Part shown: positions 7,033 to 14,948 of the stretch, piece after piece
Numbering within the stretch: position 1 is the stretch's first letter
Layout: the number at the start of each line of letters is the position of its first letter
NCBI GenBank assembly: GCA_021798575.1
Contig: JAJZGI010000027.1
Location: 1-33,134 of the forward strand
Length of the DNA stretch: 33,134 nucleotides
Direction of reading: 5' to 3'
From: Pseudomonadota bacterium
Lineage (GTDB): Bacteria; Pseudomonadota; Alphaproteobacteria; Acetobacterales; Acetobacteraceae
Made by a program: the position numbers and the translations under genes
Notes under the pieces: model-generated
Databases searched by the model: none
What the model was told of the DNA's origin: nothing
What the model saw: the letters and a program-made list of their open reading frames with translations, nothing else

Positions 7033-8421
7033 ATGGGTGATTCGCTCGTCGCAAAAGCCGCTGAGAGTTCCTGTCACGGCGGGCAGGAGACGATGCGTGC
7101 GGCGGCCAGGGCGGCTGGAAAATCCGAGCTGCTGGAGCGGCTGGCAAAGGATTATCCGCAAGGCCCGCACGACCAGCCCCAATCCATGTGCCCGGCCTTC
7201 GGCAGCCTGCGCGTCGGCCTGCGGATGCGCCGGGTGGCGACGATTCTCTCAGGCTCCGCCTGCTGCGTCTATGGTCTCACCTTCACCTCGCATTTTTATG
7301 GCGCGCGGCGCAGCGTGGGCTACGTGCCCTTCGACTCCGAGACCCTGGTCACCGGCCAGCTCTATGAGGATATCGTGAAGGCGGTGCGCCAAACCGCCAG
7401 GCCCGACGACTATGACGCGGTGGTGATCATAAATCTGTGCGTGCCGACGGCCTCCGGCGTGCCGCTCGATTTGTTGCCGAAAGAGATCGACGGCGTGCGC
7501 ATCATCGGCATTGATGTGCCGGGCTTCGGCGTGCCCACCCATGCCGAGGCGAAGGACGTGCTGGCCGGTGCAATGCTGAAATACGCGAGGGCCGAGGCTG
7601 AGCGTGGCGCCGTGGCGCGGCCACGCGGGGCGTTGGCTGAGGGTAAAAAAATCTCGCTCATCGGCGAGTTGTTCCCAGCTGACCCGCCGGGTATCGCCGC
7701 ACTCCTCGCACCCATGGGCCTGGCGCTCGCACCCGGCCTGCCGGCGCGCGAGTGGCGCGATCTGTACGGCGCGTTGGACTGCACGGCGGCGGCGGCGGTG
7801 CATCCGTTCTACACCGCGACGATTCGGGAGTTCGCAGCCGCCGGGCGGCCCATCGTGGGCTCGGCGCCGGTGGGGGTGGATGGCACGGCGGACTGGCTGG
7901 AGGCGGTCGGCCGGGCGGCGGACATGCCAGCGGCGGCGGTCGACGCCGCGAAGGCCAAGGCGCTGCCCGCGATCCAGGCTGTGCTGGACTCCAGCCGGCT
8001 ATCGGCGCGCATGGTCGTCTCGGGCTACGAGGGCTCGGAGCTGCTGGTGGCGCGGCTGCTGATGGAGGCGGGCGCGCAGATCCCCTATGTCGGCACCGCG
8101 CTGCCCAGAACACCCTGGAGCGAGGCGGATTGCGACTGGCTGGAGGCGCGCGGCACGCATGTGCAGTATCGCGCCTCGCTGGAGCAGGATGTGAATGCGA
8201 TGCGCGAGGTGAAACCGGACCTCGCACTGGGCACCACGCCGCTGGTGCAGGCGGCCAAAGAGCAATCCATCCCGGCGGTGTATTTCACCAACATGGTCTC
8301 GGCCAGGCCGCTGTTCGGCGCGGCGGGTGCCGGCGCGCTGCCCGCGATCGTGGCGGCGCAGACGGCGGGGCGGGAGCGATTCTCGCGCATGGTCGCATTT
8401 TTCGGAGACGCGACATGCTAG
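7033..8421 (+). CDS. bchY: BchY, chlorophyllide reductase subunit Y
   Basis: BchY is the NifD-like half of the BchY-BchZ catalytic component of chlorophyllide oxidoreductase. It forms a heterotetramer with BchZ and helps hold the Fe-S cluster and substrate. The 462-residue protein has the Cys-containing motifs [12 protein letters not shown] (about residues 55-66) and [21 protein letters not shown] near the N-terminus, in the position expected for cluster ligands. It ends in a typical NifD/K-like C-terminal domain. It starts 3 bp after the bchX stop and its stop overlaps the bchZ start by 7 bp. The second half of this gene is also open in the bchZ frame; that is a GC-rich shadow and not an N-terminal extension of BchZ. 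Confidence 0.95.
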   Translation: MGDSLVAKAAESSCHGGQETMRAAARAAGKSELLERLAKDYPQGPHDQPQSMCPAFGSLRVGLRMRRVATILSGSACCVYGLTFTSHFYGARRSVGYVPFDSETLVTGQLYEDIVKAVRQTARPDDYDAVVIINLCVPTASGVPLDLLPKEIDGVRIIGIDVPGFGVPTHAEAKDVLAGAMLKYARAEAERGAVARPRGALAEGKKISLIGELFPADPPGIAALLAPMGLALAPGLPAREWRDLYGALDCTAAAAVHPFYTATIREFAAAGRPIVGSAPVGVDGTADWLEAVGRAADMPAAAVDAAKAKALPAIQAVLDSSRLSARMVVSGYEGSELLVARLLMEAGAQIPYVGTALPRTPWSEADCDWLEARGTHVQYRASLEQDVNAMREVKPDLALGTTPLVQAAKEQSIPAVYFTNMVSARPLFGAAGAGALPAIVAAQTAGRERFSRMVAFFGDATC

Positions 8422-9851
8422 TGCAGGACCATGACCGCGCGGGCGGCTACTGGGGCGCGGTCTATACCTTCACCGCCGTGCGCGGCCTGCGCGTGATCAT
8501 TGATGGCCCGGTGGGCTGCGAGAATCTCCCGGTCACCGCCGTGCTGCACTACACGGACGCGCTGCCGCCGCATGAACTGCCGATCGTGGTGACGGGGCTC
8601 TCGGAGGATAATCTCTCCTCCACCGGCACGGAAGGGCCGATGCGCCGGGCCGCCACCATCGGCGACCAGAAAATGCCCGCCGTGGTGGTAACCGGGAGCA
8701 TCGCTGAGATGATCGGCGGCGGCGTGACGCCCGAGGGCTCTAATTTGCGCAGGTTCATTCCGCGCACGATCGATGAAGACCAGTGGCAATGCGCCGAGCG
8801 CGCGATGGTCTGGCTGTGGCAGGAGTTCGGCAACGCCAAGGCCAAACGCAAGGAAGCCGCGCCGCAGGCCAGGCCAAAGGTGAACATCATCGGGCCGATC
8901 TACGGGACCTTCAACATGCCCTCCGACGTGGCGGAGATCCGCCGGCTGGTGGAGGGCATCGGCTGCGAGGTGAATGCCGTCTTCCCCATGGGCATGGACA
9001 TCAAGGATATCCCAAAACTCGCCGACGCGCAGGTGAATATATGCATGTACCGTGAGTTCGGCACGAAGCTGTGCGAGGAGCTGGAAAAACCGTTCTTGCG
9101 CGCGCCGATGGGCATCTTCGCGACCACGAATTTTTTGCGCAAATTGGCCGAGCTCACCGGGCTGGATGCCGAGCCGTTCATCGCCCGCGAGAAGGAGGCG
9201 ACGATCAAGCCGATATGGGATCTGTGGCGCAGCGTGACGCAGGATTTTTTCGCAACCGCCTCCTTTGCCGTGGTGGCGACTGAGACCTATACCCGCGGGC
9301 TGCGTCGCCTGCTGGAGGACGATCTGGGAATCCCATGCAGCTTCGCATATCCGCGCAGACCCGGCGTGAAACCGGACAATGACGCCGTGCGCGCGGCGCT
9401 GAAAGCAAAGTCGCCGCTCGTATTGTTCGGCTCGTTCAACGAGCGGATGTACGCCGCCGAGCTGGGCGGGCGCGCGAGTTATATTCCGGCTTCGTTCCCG
9501 GGCGCGATCATTCGCCGCGCCACCGGCACGCCGTTCATGGGGTACGCGGGCGCTACCTATGTGGTGCAGGAATATTGCAATGCGCTGTTCGATGCGCTGT
9601 TCAATATCCTGCCGCTCGGCACGGAGATGGACAAGATAGAGGCCACCCATGCCCGCACTTTGGATCTGGAATGGGCCGAGGCGGCGACGCTGCTGCTGGA
9701 GACGCATCTGCAGGACGAGCCTTATCTCATCCGCATCTCGGCCGCCAAACGGCTGCGCGACAAGGCCGAGCGCCTGGCCCGTGAGGCGGATTCCGCCACG
9801 GTGCGCCGTGTTGATGTCGCGGCGGCGATCGCCGCCAGGCAGTTCGCATGA
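8415..9851 (+). CDS. bchZ: BchZ, chlorophyllide reductase subunit Z
   Basis: BchZ is the NifK-like partner of BchY in chlorophyllide oxidoreductase. The 478-residue protein begins [19 protein letters not shown] and has [18 protein letters not shown] (Cys near residue 36) as the N-terminal cluster-ligand region. [13 protein letters not shown] follows, and [14 protein letters not shown] is near the middle. Its length is normal for BchZ. The start at ATG 8415 is fixed by the 7-bp overlap with bchY and by family alignment from memory; the long upstream extension of the open frame is an artefact. The gene ends at 9851, where an ATGA begins a short ORF that runs into pufB. Confidence 0.95.
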   Translation: MLVQDHDRAGGYWGAVYTFTAVRGLRVIIDGPVGCENLPVTAVLHYTDALPPHELPIVVTGLSEDNLSSTGTEGPMRRAATIGDQKMPAVVVTGSIAEMIGGGVTPEGSNLRRFIPRTIDEDQWQCAERAMVWLWQEFGNAKAKRKEAAPQARPKVNIIGPIYGTFNMPSDVAEIRRLVEGIGCEVNAVFPMGMDIKDIPKLADAQVNICMYREFGTKLCEELEKPFLRAPMGIFATTNFLRKLAELTGLDAEPFIAREKEATIKPIWDLWRSVTQDFFATASFAVVATETYTRGLRRLLEDDLGIPCSFAYPRRPGVKPDNDAVRAALKAKSPLVLFGSFNERMYAAELGGRASYIPASFPGAIIRRATGTPFMGYAGATYVVQEYCNALFDALFNILPLGTEMDKIEATHARTLDLEWAEAATLLLETHLQDEPYLIRISAAKRLRDKAERLAREADSATVRRVDVAAAIAARQFA

Positions 9852-9991
9852 AGAACCTGAATTTTCGCGCTGGGATGGAGTATCGCGCGCGACGCCATCG
9901 GCCACGCTGTCTCGGTGTGGCCGTTCCCTCGCGCGGGGTGCGCGCGATCCTGGCTTCACGGCTCAAGGAAAGGATAATCTACAATGTCTAG
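9848..9991 (+). CDS. Possible 47-aa leader ORF linking bchZ and pufB
   Basis: An ATG at 9848 overlaps the bchZ stop (ATGA). It opens a 47-residue frame, [19 protein letters not shown] onward, that ends with TAG at 9989-9991, six bases into pufB. The peptide is strongly basic, with about ten Arg, and has no membrane segment. It does not resemble PufQ, which occupies this place in Rhodobacter. Its geometry (coupled to bchZ, terminating over the pufB start) resembles that of the short pufK ORF of Rhodobacter sphaeroides. That is a positional analogy only. There is no convincing ribosome-binding site apart from coupling. It may be chance in a GC-rich gap. Confidence 0.3.
   Translation: MKNLNFRAGMEYRARRHRPRCLGVAVPSRGVRAILASRLKERIIYNV
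9899..9923 (+). other. RNA hairpin in the bchZ-pufB spacer
   Basis: CGGCCAC (9899-9905) and GTGGCCG (9917-9923) pair perfectly. Counting two G-U pairs the stem reaches 10 bp with a GTCTC loop. No T-run follows, so it is more likely an RNA-processing or stability element of the bch-puf transcript than a terminator. A smaller CGCGC/GCGCG hairpin lies just downstream. Confidence 0.5.
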
Positions 9992-10217
9992 TTCTCTCCA
10001 ACCAAGGTCCGGCTCGCTGAGTGGCCTGACCGAGCTGGAGGCAAAGGAGTTCCATAAAATATTTATGGCGAGCTTCATTGCCTTCGTGCTTATCGCCATC
10101 GTGGCGCATATCCTCGTCTGGTCCTGGCGACCCTGGATTCCCGGGCCGAACGGATATGCGATGCTGACGAGCCATGCCCAGATGGCGCTGACCTACGCCG
10201 CCAACGCCTTCGCATAG
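9984..10217 (+). CDS. pufB: PufB, LH1 (B870) beta polypeptide with C-terminal extension
   Basis: PufB is the beta subunit of the LH1 ring around the reaction centre. Residues 10-58 follow the Rhodospirillum rubrum type closely: [17 protein letters not shown], then one membrane helix [18 protein letters not shown] with His42 as the bacteriochlorophyll ligand, then [10 protein letters not shown]. Where R. rubrum-type chains end, this one continues for 19 more residues ([19 protein letters not shown]) to give 77 residues. The extension would lie on the periplasmic side. The frame is uninterrupted and pufA follows 11 bp after the stop, so the extension is encoded and not an obvious frameshift. 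The ribosome-binding site is AAGGAAAGGA upstream of the ATG. Confidence 0.95.
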   Translation: MSSSLQPRSGSLSGLTELEAKEFHKIFMASFIAFVLIAIVAHILVWSWRPWIPGPNGYAMLTSHAQMALTYAANAFA

Positions 10218-10228
10218 AGGAGCAAAAT

Positions 10229-10411
10229 ATGTATCGCATATGGCTGCTTTTCGACCCGCGCCGCGCCCTGGTGGCGCTGTTCGCCTTTTTGTTCATCCTG
10301 GCACTGCTGATCCATTTCATTCTGCTCAGCACGCCGCGGTTCGACTGGATCGGGGGCGGCGCCGCCGTGCAGCCGCCAGCCCAGATGACGACTCTGCCGT
10401 CATCGCAATGA
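10229..10411 (+). CDS. pufA: PufA, LH1 (B870) alpha polypeptide
   Basis: PufA is the alpha subunit of LH1 and pairs with PufB to bind the B870 bacteriochlorophylls and carotenoid. The 60-residue chain has the classic N-terminus [15 protein letters not shown]. Its membrane helix [19 protein letters not shown] carries His29, preceded by Ala25, as the bacteriochlorophyll ligand. A short periplasmic tail starts PRFDWI. It is very close in form to R. rubrum LH1 alpha. It starts 11 bp after pufB with GGAG ahead of the ATG. A strong hairpin directly follows the stop. Confidence 0.96.
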   Translation: MYRIWLLFDPRRALVALFAFLFILALLIHFILLSTPRFDWIGGGAAVQPPAQMTTLPSSQ

Positions 10412-10416
10412 AAATG

Positions 10417-10458
10417 CCGGCGGCTGCGGGTGGAATAAACCCCGCTGGCAGCCGCCGG
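10417..10458 (+). other. pufA-pufL intercistronic hairpin
   Basis: CCGGCGGCTGC (10417-10427) and GCAGCCGCCGG (10448-10458) form a perfect 11-bp stem around a 20-base loop, and the loop itself contains GGG/CCC pairing. No poly-T tract follows directly. The position matches the known puf hairpin that protects upstream pufBA mRNA from 3' decay, or attenuates read-through. It thereby makes LH1 more abundant than the reaction centre. Confidence 0.75.
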
Positions 10459-10502
10459 GCCTCCCCGCGCTGATTTTTGATCCTGACAGAAGGACGCTTG
10501 CG

Positions 10503-11333
10503 ATGGCCATGCTCAGTTTTGAGAAGAAATACCGGGTGCCGGGCGGCACTTTGCTCGGCGGTGACCTGTTCGACTTCTGGGTCGGGCCATTCTATGTCGG
10601 CTTCTTCGGCGTTACGACCATATTCTTTTCGGTTCTAGGCACCGCGCTGATCGTCTGGGGCGCTGCCCTGGGGCCGACCTGGAACATCTGGCAGATCGAC
10701 ATTCCGCCACCGGCGATCGCCTACGGGCTGGCCTTCGCGCCGCTCGCTAAGGGTGGGCTATGGCAGATCATTACGATCTGCGCGATTGGTGCGTTTGTCT
10801 CCTGGGCGCTGCGCGAGGTCGAAATCTCCCGCAAGTTGGGGATCGGCCTGCACGTGCCCTTTGCCTTTTCGGTTGCGATATTCGCTTATGTCACGCTGGA
10901 GGTGATCCGCCCGCTGCTGATGGGCGCATGGGGCAACGGTTTCCCATACGGGATCATGGCGCATCTGGATTGGGTCTCCAACACCGGGTATAATTACCTT
11001 AACTTTGAATATAATCCCGCGCACATGATCGCGGTGAGCCTGTTCTTCACCACCACCTTCGCGCTGGCGCTGCACGCCTCGCTCGTGCTCTCGGCCATCA
11101 ATCCCGCCGAGGGCGAGGCGGTAAAAACAGCCGAGCATGAGGACACGTTCTTCCGTGATTTCATAGGCTATTCCATCGGCACGCTGGGGATTCATCGCCT
11201 GGGGCTGTTCCTCGCACTCGGCGCCGGGTTTTTCAGCGCCGTCTGTATTCTCATCAGCGGGCCGTTCTGGACCGCCGGCTGGCCCTCCTGGTGGAGCTGG
11301 TGGCTGAACATGCCGATCTGGTCGATGCACTAA
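10503..11333 (+). CDS. pufL: PufL, reaction-centre L subunit
   Basis: PufL, with PufM, holds the special pair, accessory bacteriochlorophylls, bacteriopheophytins, quinones and the non-haem iron. The 276-residue protein has five membrane segments. Counting the initiator Met, H154 and H174 are the expected bacteriochlorophyll ligands, H191 and H231 the iron ligands, and E213/D214 the proton-delivery pair near QB. Residue 169 (codon GAA at 11007-11009, in NFEYNPAHM) is Glu where nearly all purple bacteria have His L168, which hydrogen-bonds a special-pair chlorophyll. From memory this Glu is the known Acidiphilium variant, linked to Zn-bacteriochlorophyll reaction centres. An AGAAGGA ribosome-binding site precedes the ATG. 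Confidence 0.97.
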   Translation: MAMLSFEKKYRVPGGTLLGGDLFDFWVGPFYVGFFGVTTIFFSVLGTALIVWGAALGPTWNIWQIDIPPPAIAYGLAFAPLAKGGLWQIITICAIGAFVSWALREVEISRKLGIGLHVPFAFSVAIFAYVTLEVIRPLLMGAWGNGFPYGIMAHLDWVSNTGYNYLNFEYNPAHMIAVSLFFTTTFALALHASLVLSAINPAEGEAVKTAEHEDTFFRDFIGYSIGTLGIHRLGLFLALGAGFFSAVCILISGPFWTAGWPSWWSWWLNMPIWSMH

Positions 11334-11349
11334 TCAAGGAGTTTCTCCG

Positions 11350-12324
11350 ATGCCCGAATATCAGAATATATTCACAAGGGTGCAGATCCGTGGCCCATTG
11401 CACCACGGTGTGCCATTGCCGACAGGCCCGTGGCAGCGCGAAGGCAAGCCGATTTTCTCCTACCTGCTAGGGCAGATCGGCAACGCCCAGGTCGGGCCGG
11501 TCTATCTCGGCTCGTTGGGCCTGGCCTCGCTCATCGCGGGCTTCATCGCCTTCGAGATCATCGGGCTGAACATGTGGGCCTCGGTCGGGTGGAACCCGAT
11601 CCTGTTCGTGCGCGACCTGCCATGGCTGGCGCTGGAGCCGCCCTCGCCGGCCTATGGCCTGCATATCCCGCCGCTCAACCAGGGCGGCTGGTGGCTCATG
11701 GCCGGGTTCTTTCTAACCAGCTCGCTCATCCTGTGGTTCCTCCGGGTGCATCGCCGGGCGACCCAGCTTGGCCTCGGTACGCACACGGCCTGGGCCTTTG
11801 CTTCCGCCATCTGGCTGTACCTCTGCCTGGGGTTTATCCGGCCGATCCTGATGGGCGCCTGGGGCGAAGCCCCGCCGTTTGGGATCTTCCCGCATCTGGA
11901 CTGGACCGTTGCATTCTCCCTGCGCGCGGGAAATCTGTATTACGATCCGTTCCATATGCTCTCGATCGTGTTTTTATACGGCTCGGTGTTGCTGTTCGCC
12001 ATGCACGCCGCGACGATCCTGGCGGTCAGTCGTTTTGGTGGCGACAAGGAGGTCGAGCAGACGGTGGACCGTGGCACGGCGGCAGAGCGCGCGGCGTTGT
12101 TCTGGCGCTGGACCATGGGGTTCAACGCCACCATGGAGTCGATCCATCGCTGGGCCTGGTGGTTCGCGGTGCTAACCCCGCTGACCGGCGGCATCGGGAT
12201 ACTGCTCACCGGCACGGTGGTGGATGACTGGTTTCTGTGGGGGGTGAAGCACGGCATCGTTCCGCATTACGCGGCGATGTACGGGCATATCGCCAATCCG
12301 GCGAAGACGCAGGGAGGCCAATAA
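11350..12324 (+). CDS. pufM: PufM, reaction-centre M subunit
   Basis: PufM pairs with PufL to form the type II reaction-centre core. The 324-residue protein carries the expected landmarks. [12 protein letters not shown] holds the accessory-chlorophyll His, and [19 protein letters not shown] the special-pair His. [19 protein letters not shown] and [30 protein letters not shown] contribute the iron ligands (His and Glu) and the QA pocket. In NLYYDPFHM the residue equivalent to Phe M197 of Rhodobacter sphaeroides is Tyr, as in several other purple bacteria. It starts 16 bp after pufL with AAGGAG upstream, and its TAA overlaps the pufC ATG by one base. Confidence 0.97.
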   Translation: MPEYQNIFTRVQIRGPLHHGVPLPTGPWQREGKPIFSYLLGQIGNAQVGPVYLGSLGLASLIAGFIAFEIIGLNMWASVGWNPILFVRDLPWLALEPPSPAYGLHIPPLNQGGWWLMAGFFLTSSLILWFLRVHRRATQLGLGTHTAWAFASAIWLYLCLGFIRPILMGAWGEAPPFGIFPHLDWTVAFSLRAGNLYYDPFHMLSIVFLYGSVLLFAMHAATILAVSRFGGDKEVEQTVDRGTAAERAALFWRWTMGFNATMESIHRWAWWFAVLTPLTGGIGILLTGTVVDDWFLWGVKHGIVPHYAAMYGHIANPAKTQGGQ

Positions 12325-13415
12325 TGTTGAAGCTCAATTCCATTCCCGGCCTGGCGCTGCTCGCGGCCTTCGCCATGTGCATCCTGGTGGTGCTCACCTT
12401 CCAGCGCCCGCCGGTGGATGTCATCGCGACCGGCGGCCCGGGCCTTGGCATGCAGACGCTTTATAACCCCGCGCAGGTGAACAAGGCGCTGGGGATGAAC
12501 CAGCCGCCGGCCATGCTTCCTGCCATAAACGCCGGGCCGATGGCGGGCACGGTGTATAAAAACGTGCAGGTGCTGAAGAACATCAGCACCGGCGCCTTCA
12601 CCCGGCTGATGGTCTCCATGACCGACTGGGTGGCCCCCCAACAGGGCTGCGGCTACTGCCATGTGGCCGGAAATTTTGCGTCGGACGCGAAATACACCAA
12701 GGTAGTGGCGCGGCGGATGCTACAGATGACGATCGCGGTGAACACAACCTACACCGACCACGTGGGCAGCGTGGGCGTCACCTGCTACACCTGCCACCGC
12801 GGTAACAATGTGCCCAGCAAAGTCTGGTTCACGGGCGTGACGCCGGGCTCGGCTCCAGGTTTGGCAGAGGTGGATATGGGCAAGAACCTGCCCGCTGCGT
12901 CGGTGGATGACTCCGCGCTGCCGTCCGACCCCGACACGCCGTTTTTGTTAAACCAGGATAAAATCCGCATCTCCGGCAATACGGCGCTGCCCGACGGCAC
13001 CAATCCGGCCTCGATCAAAAACACCGAATGGACCTACGCGCTGATGATGAGCTACGCGCAGGCGCTGGGCGTGAGTTGCGAGTATTGCCACGACAGCCGG
13101 TCCTTCAATAGCTGGAGCGAGAGCACACCGCAGCGCGTAAAGGCGTTCTACGCGGAGGCGATGCTGCGAGACCTGAACAATAGCTATATGGTGCCTCTGA
13201 CGACGCTGTTTCCCGTCACTTTGCGGGGGCCGCAGGGGGATGTCGCCAAGATCGACTGCGCGACCTGCCACCAGGGCGTCTACAAGCCCTTGTTCGGGGC
13301 GAAGATGGCGAGCCAGTTTCCGGCGCTGGAGGGTGTTTCGATGCAGCAAGCAGCACCCAAGCCCATAGTCAAGCCGGCCATGGCGGCGCCAAAACCCGGA
13401 GGGAGCACGCCATAA
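12324..13415 (+). CDS. pufC: PufC, tetrahaem cytochrome subunit of the reaction centre
   Basis: PufC is bound to the periplasmic face of the reaction centre and re-reduces the oxidised special pair. The 363-residue protein has four CxxCH haem sites: CGYCH (109), CYTCH (154), CEYCH (252) and CATCH (312). This is the spacing of the Blastochloris viridis subunit. Met-rich helices upstream of each site (for example VSMTDW, LQMTIA, LMMSYA) provide axial ligands. The N-terminus LALLAAFAMCILVVLTF is a membrane anchor. The FAMC sequence is a poor lipobox, so unlike the B. viridis protein it is probably not a lipoprotein. The start at ATG 12324 overlaps the pufM stop (TAATG), with GGGAGG six bases upstream. 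Its TAA stop overlaps the presumed ATA start of the next gene. Confidence 0.96.
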   Translation: MLKLNSIPGLALLAAFAMCILVVLTFQRPPVDVIATGGPGLGMQTLYNPAQVNKALGMNQPPAMLPAINAGPMAGTVYKNVQVLKNISTGAFTRLMVSMTDWVAPQQGCGYCHVAGNFASDAKYTKVVARRMLQMTIAVNTTYTDHVGSVGVTCYTCHRGNNVPSKVWFTGVTPGSAPGLAEVDMGKNLPAASVDDSALPSDPDTPFLLNQDKIRISGNTALPDGTNPASIKNTEWTYALMMSYAQALGVSCEYCHDSRSFNSWSESTPQRVKAFYAEAMLRDLNNSYMVPLTTLFPVTLRGPQGDVAKIDCATCHQGVYKPLFGAKMASQFPALEGVSMQQAAPKPIVKPAMAAPKPGGSTP

Positions 13416-14035
13416 AATTCCTTTCCCCGGTTTTTGCTTTGGCGCTGGCGGGCTGCTCGGTCTTTGGCATCCGCAGCGGTACGGAGGAGCCAGGGTATCA
13501 GGTGGTGGGCAATGTCGGCCAGGTGCAGATACGCCACTATAGCGCGCATCTGGTCGCCAGCGTGGCGGTGCCGGGCAGCGAGATCACCGCCCGGTCGGCG
13601 GGGTTCAGGCGGCTCGCCCGCTATATCTTTGGCGCTAATTCCGCGAATACCGAGATCAGCATGACGGCCCCGGTCGTGCAGTCCGCGAAGATCGCGATGA
13701 CGGCGCCGGTGGCGCAGCGCCGCAATACAGCGGGCGAATGGGTGATCAGTTTCTACATGCCCGCCAAATATACAAGGGCGAACCTGCCAAAGCCCGAGGA
13801 TCCAGGCATCGAGATCCACGAACTCCCAGGCGTGAACATGGCGGTGGTGCAGTTCTCCGGCGTCCCCGGTGTGGCCTTGGTCGAAAAGGCGCAGGCAACC
13901 CTGTTGCGTGCGCTGGCAGGCAGCGGGTGGGAGATCACGGGTGCGCCGGTTACATGGTTCTACGACCCACCGTGGACACTGCCCTGGGCCCGGCGCAATG
14001 AGGTCGCGGTGCCGGTGCAGGCGCGCCCGCCATGA
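13412..14035 (+). CDS. SOUL-family haem-binding lipoprotein (apparent ATA start)
   Basis: The protein belongs to the SOUL/HBP family. Key features are YQVVGNVGQVQIRHYSAHLVA near the N-terminus, RLARYIFGANSANTEISMTAPV with a second IAMTAPV, and a C-terminal region ending in FYDPPWTLPWARRNEV. SOUL proteins bind haem or other porphyrins, though their physiological role is often unknown. Reading from ATA at 13412 gives a normal lipoprotein signal, (M)KFLSPVFALALAGC, with lipobox LAGC. GGAGGG lies upstream. No ATG, GTG or TTG that would preserve the signal exists: the next usable start, TTG 13439, leaves only five residues before the Cys. The ATA overlaps the pufC stop as ATAA, where ATGA would be normal. 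Its place after pufC suggests a link to pigment or cytochrome handling, which is inference. The following gene overlaps by 4 bp. Confidence 0.8.
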   Translation: MKFLSPVFALALAGCSVFGIRSGTEEPGYQVVGNVGQVQIRHYSAHLVASVAVPGSEITARSAGFRRLARYIFGANSANTEISMTAPVVQSAKIAMTAPVAQRRNTAGEWVISFYMPAKYTRANLPKPEDPGIEIHELPGVNMAVVQFSGVPGVALVEKAQATLLRALAGSGWEITGAPVTWFYDPPWTLPWARRNEVAVPVQARPP

Positions 14036-14331
14036 TCGCGGGCTGGATCGCCTCCGGCGGAATCGCCGGATGTATCCTGGGCCTCACCGTGCTGGAGGTG
14101 GCGGCGCTGGCGCTCTACCGGCGGATAGCGGGCGCCGGTCTAGTGCTGGCGGATTATCTGCCGAACATTCTGGCGGGGGATTTCCTGCTGCTGGCCTGGT
14201 GGTGCGCCGCGGCGCACTGGGTCTGGGCGGCGGCGGCGCTGCTGGGCGCGCTGCTGGCCCACGCCGCGGACATGGCAGGCCGGATGGTGCGCGCGCGGGC
14301 CTTGCCATTTGAGCAAAAACATACGATCTAA
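14032..14331 (+). CDS. Small membrane protein of unknown function
   Basis: A 99-residue hydrophobic protein starts at ATG 14032, overlapping the SOUL gene stop as ATGA. It is therefore translationally coupled to that gene and probably belongs to the extended puf transcript. Two to three membrane segments are visible: IASGGIAGCILGLTVLEVAALALY (about 6-29), LVLADYLPNILAGDFLLLAWWCAAAHWVWAAAALLGALLAHAA (about 37-79, probably two helices), then a short basic tail. I do not recognise a family. Its coupling to a haem-binding lipoprotein directly downstream of pufC makes a photosynthesis- or haem-related membrane role plausible but unproven. No terminator separates it from the genes after it. Confidence 0.7.
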   Translation: MIAGWIASGGIAGCILGLTVLEVAALALYRRIAGAGLVLADYLPNILAGDFLLLAWWCAAAHWVWAAAALLGALLAHAADMAGRMVRARALPFEQKHTI

Positions 14332-14339
14332 CCCTATCA

Positions 14340-14354
14340 GGACCTGTAAGGTCC
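14340..14354. repeat. Small inverted repeat before nfuA
   Basis: GGACCT (14340-14345) and AGGTCC (14349-14354) are complementary around a 3-base loop in the 45-bp gap between the small membrane protein and nfuA. It is short and lacks a T-run, so a terminator is unlikely. Confidence 0.25.
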
Positions 14355-14376
14355 GCTTTAGAAAAGGGCGCAGCGC

Positions 14377-14931
14377 ATGTTTATCGAGACCGAAGCCACC
14401 CCCAACCCCGCGACGCTGAAATTCCTCCCGGGCCGCGAGATTCTGGGCGATCGCACGGCGGATTTCGCGGATGCGGACGCCGCGCTGCTCTCGCCCCTCG
14501 CAGAGGCGCTGTTCGGCATTGAAGGCGTGGCACGGGTGTTTCTGGGTGGCGATTTCGTGACCGTGACCAAGCAGGCGGACGTGGAGTGGCAGGCGTTGCG
14601 CCCGCAGGTGATGGGCCTGCTGATGGAGCATCTGCTGCACGACCGCCCGATCCTGAGCGCCCATGCGGAGCTGGCGGCCGAGGACGTGGACCCGGCGGAC
14701 GCGGAGATCGTGGCGCAGATCAAGGAATTGCTGGACAGCCGGATCAGGCCCGCCGTGGCGGGGGACGGCGGGGATATCATCTTCCGTGGCTTCCGTGACG
14801 GCGTGGTGAGCCTGAAGATGCAGGGCTCGTGCTCCGGTTGCCCGTCTTCCAGCGCCACGCTCAAGCACGGGATCGAGAACATGCTCAAGCACTATATTCC
14901 CGAGGTGCAGTCCGTTACACAGGCCGCCTGA
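14377..14931 (+). CDS. NfuA-like Fe-S cluster carrier (NifU family)
   Basis: The 184-residue protein has the two-domain plan of alphaproteobacterial and mitochondrial NFU1-type carriers. The N-terminal Nfu_N domain begins [20 protein letters not shown]. The C-terminal NifU-like domain has [15 protein letters not shown] and the cluster-binding CxxC in [19 protein letters not shown] (about residues 150-168). Such proteins bind a [4Fe-4S] cluster and deliver it to client enzymes. Fe-S-rich BchXYZ and radical-SAM pigment enzymes would be natural clients here, but that is inference. The ATG at 14377 has AAGGG upstream. The downstream genes nitroreductase-tsaB-rimI form a tight set often seen together in this order in alphaproteobacteria. 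Confidence 0.88.
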   Translation: MFIETEATPNPATLKFLPGREILGDRTADFADADAALLSPLAEALFGIEGVARVFLGGDFVTVTKQADVEWQALRPQVMGLLMEHLLHDRPILSAHAELAAEDVDPADAEIVAQIKELLDSRIRPAVAGDGGDIIFRGFRDGVVSLKMQGSCSGCPSSSATLKHGIENMLKHYIPEVQSVTQAA

Positions 14932-14948
14932 GCAGGGGGCCGCAAGTG

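Noticed and set aside
7752-8414. Open frame extending bchZ upstream across half of bchY
   Set aside because: The added sequence is Gly/Ala/Arg-rich low-complexity shadow of bchY. Family-length BchZ starts at ATG 8415 with a 7-bp overlap.
9852-9983. pufQ between bchZ and pufB
   Set aside because: The interval is only 132 bp and its one coupled ORF is short, basic and without a membrane segment, unlike PufQ.
12324-13415. PufC as a lipoprotein
   Set aside because: The only N-terminal Cys is preceded by FAM, which does not fit a lipobox. An uncleaved membrane anchor fits better.
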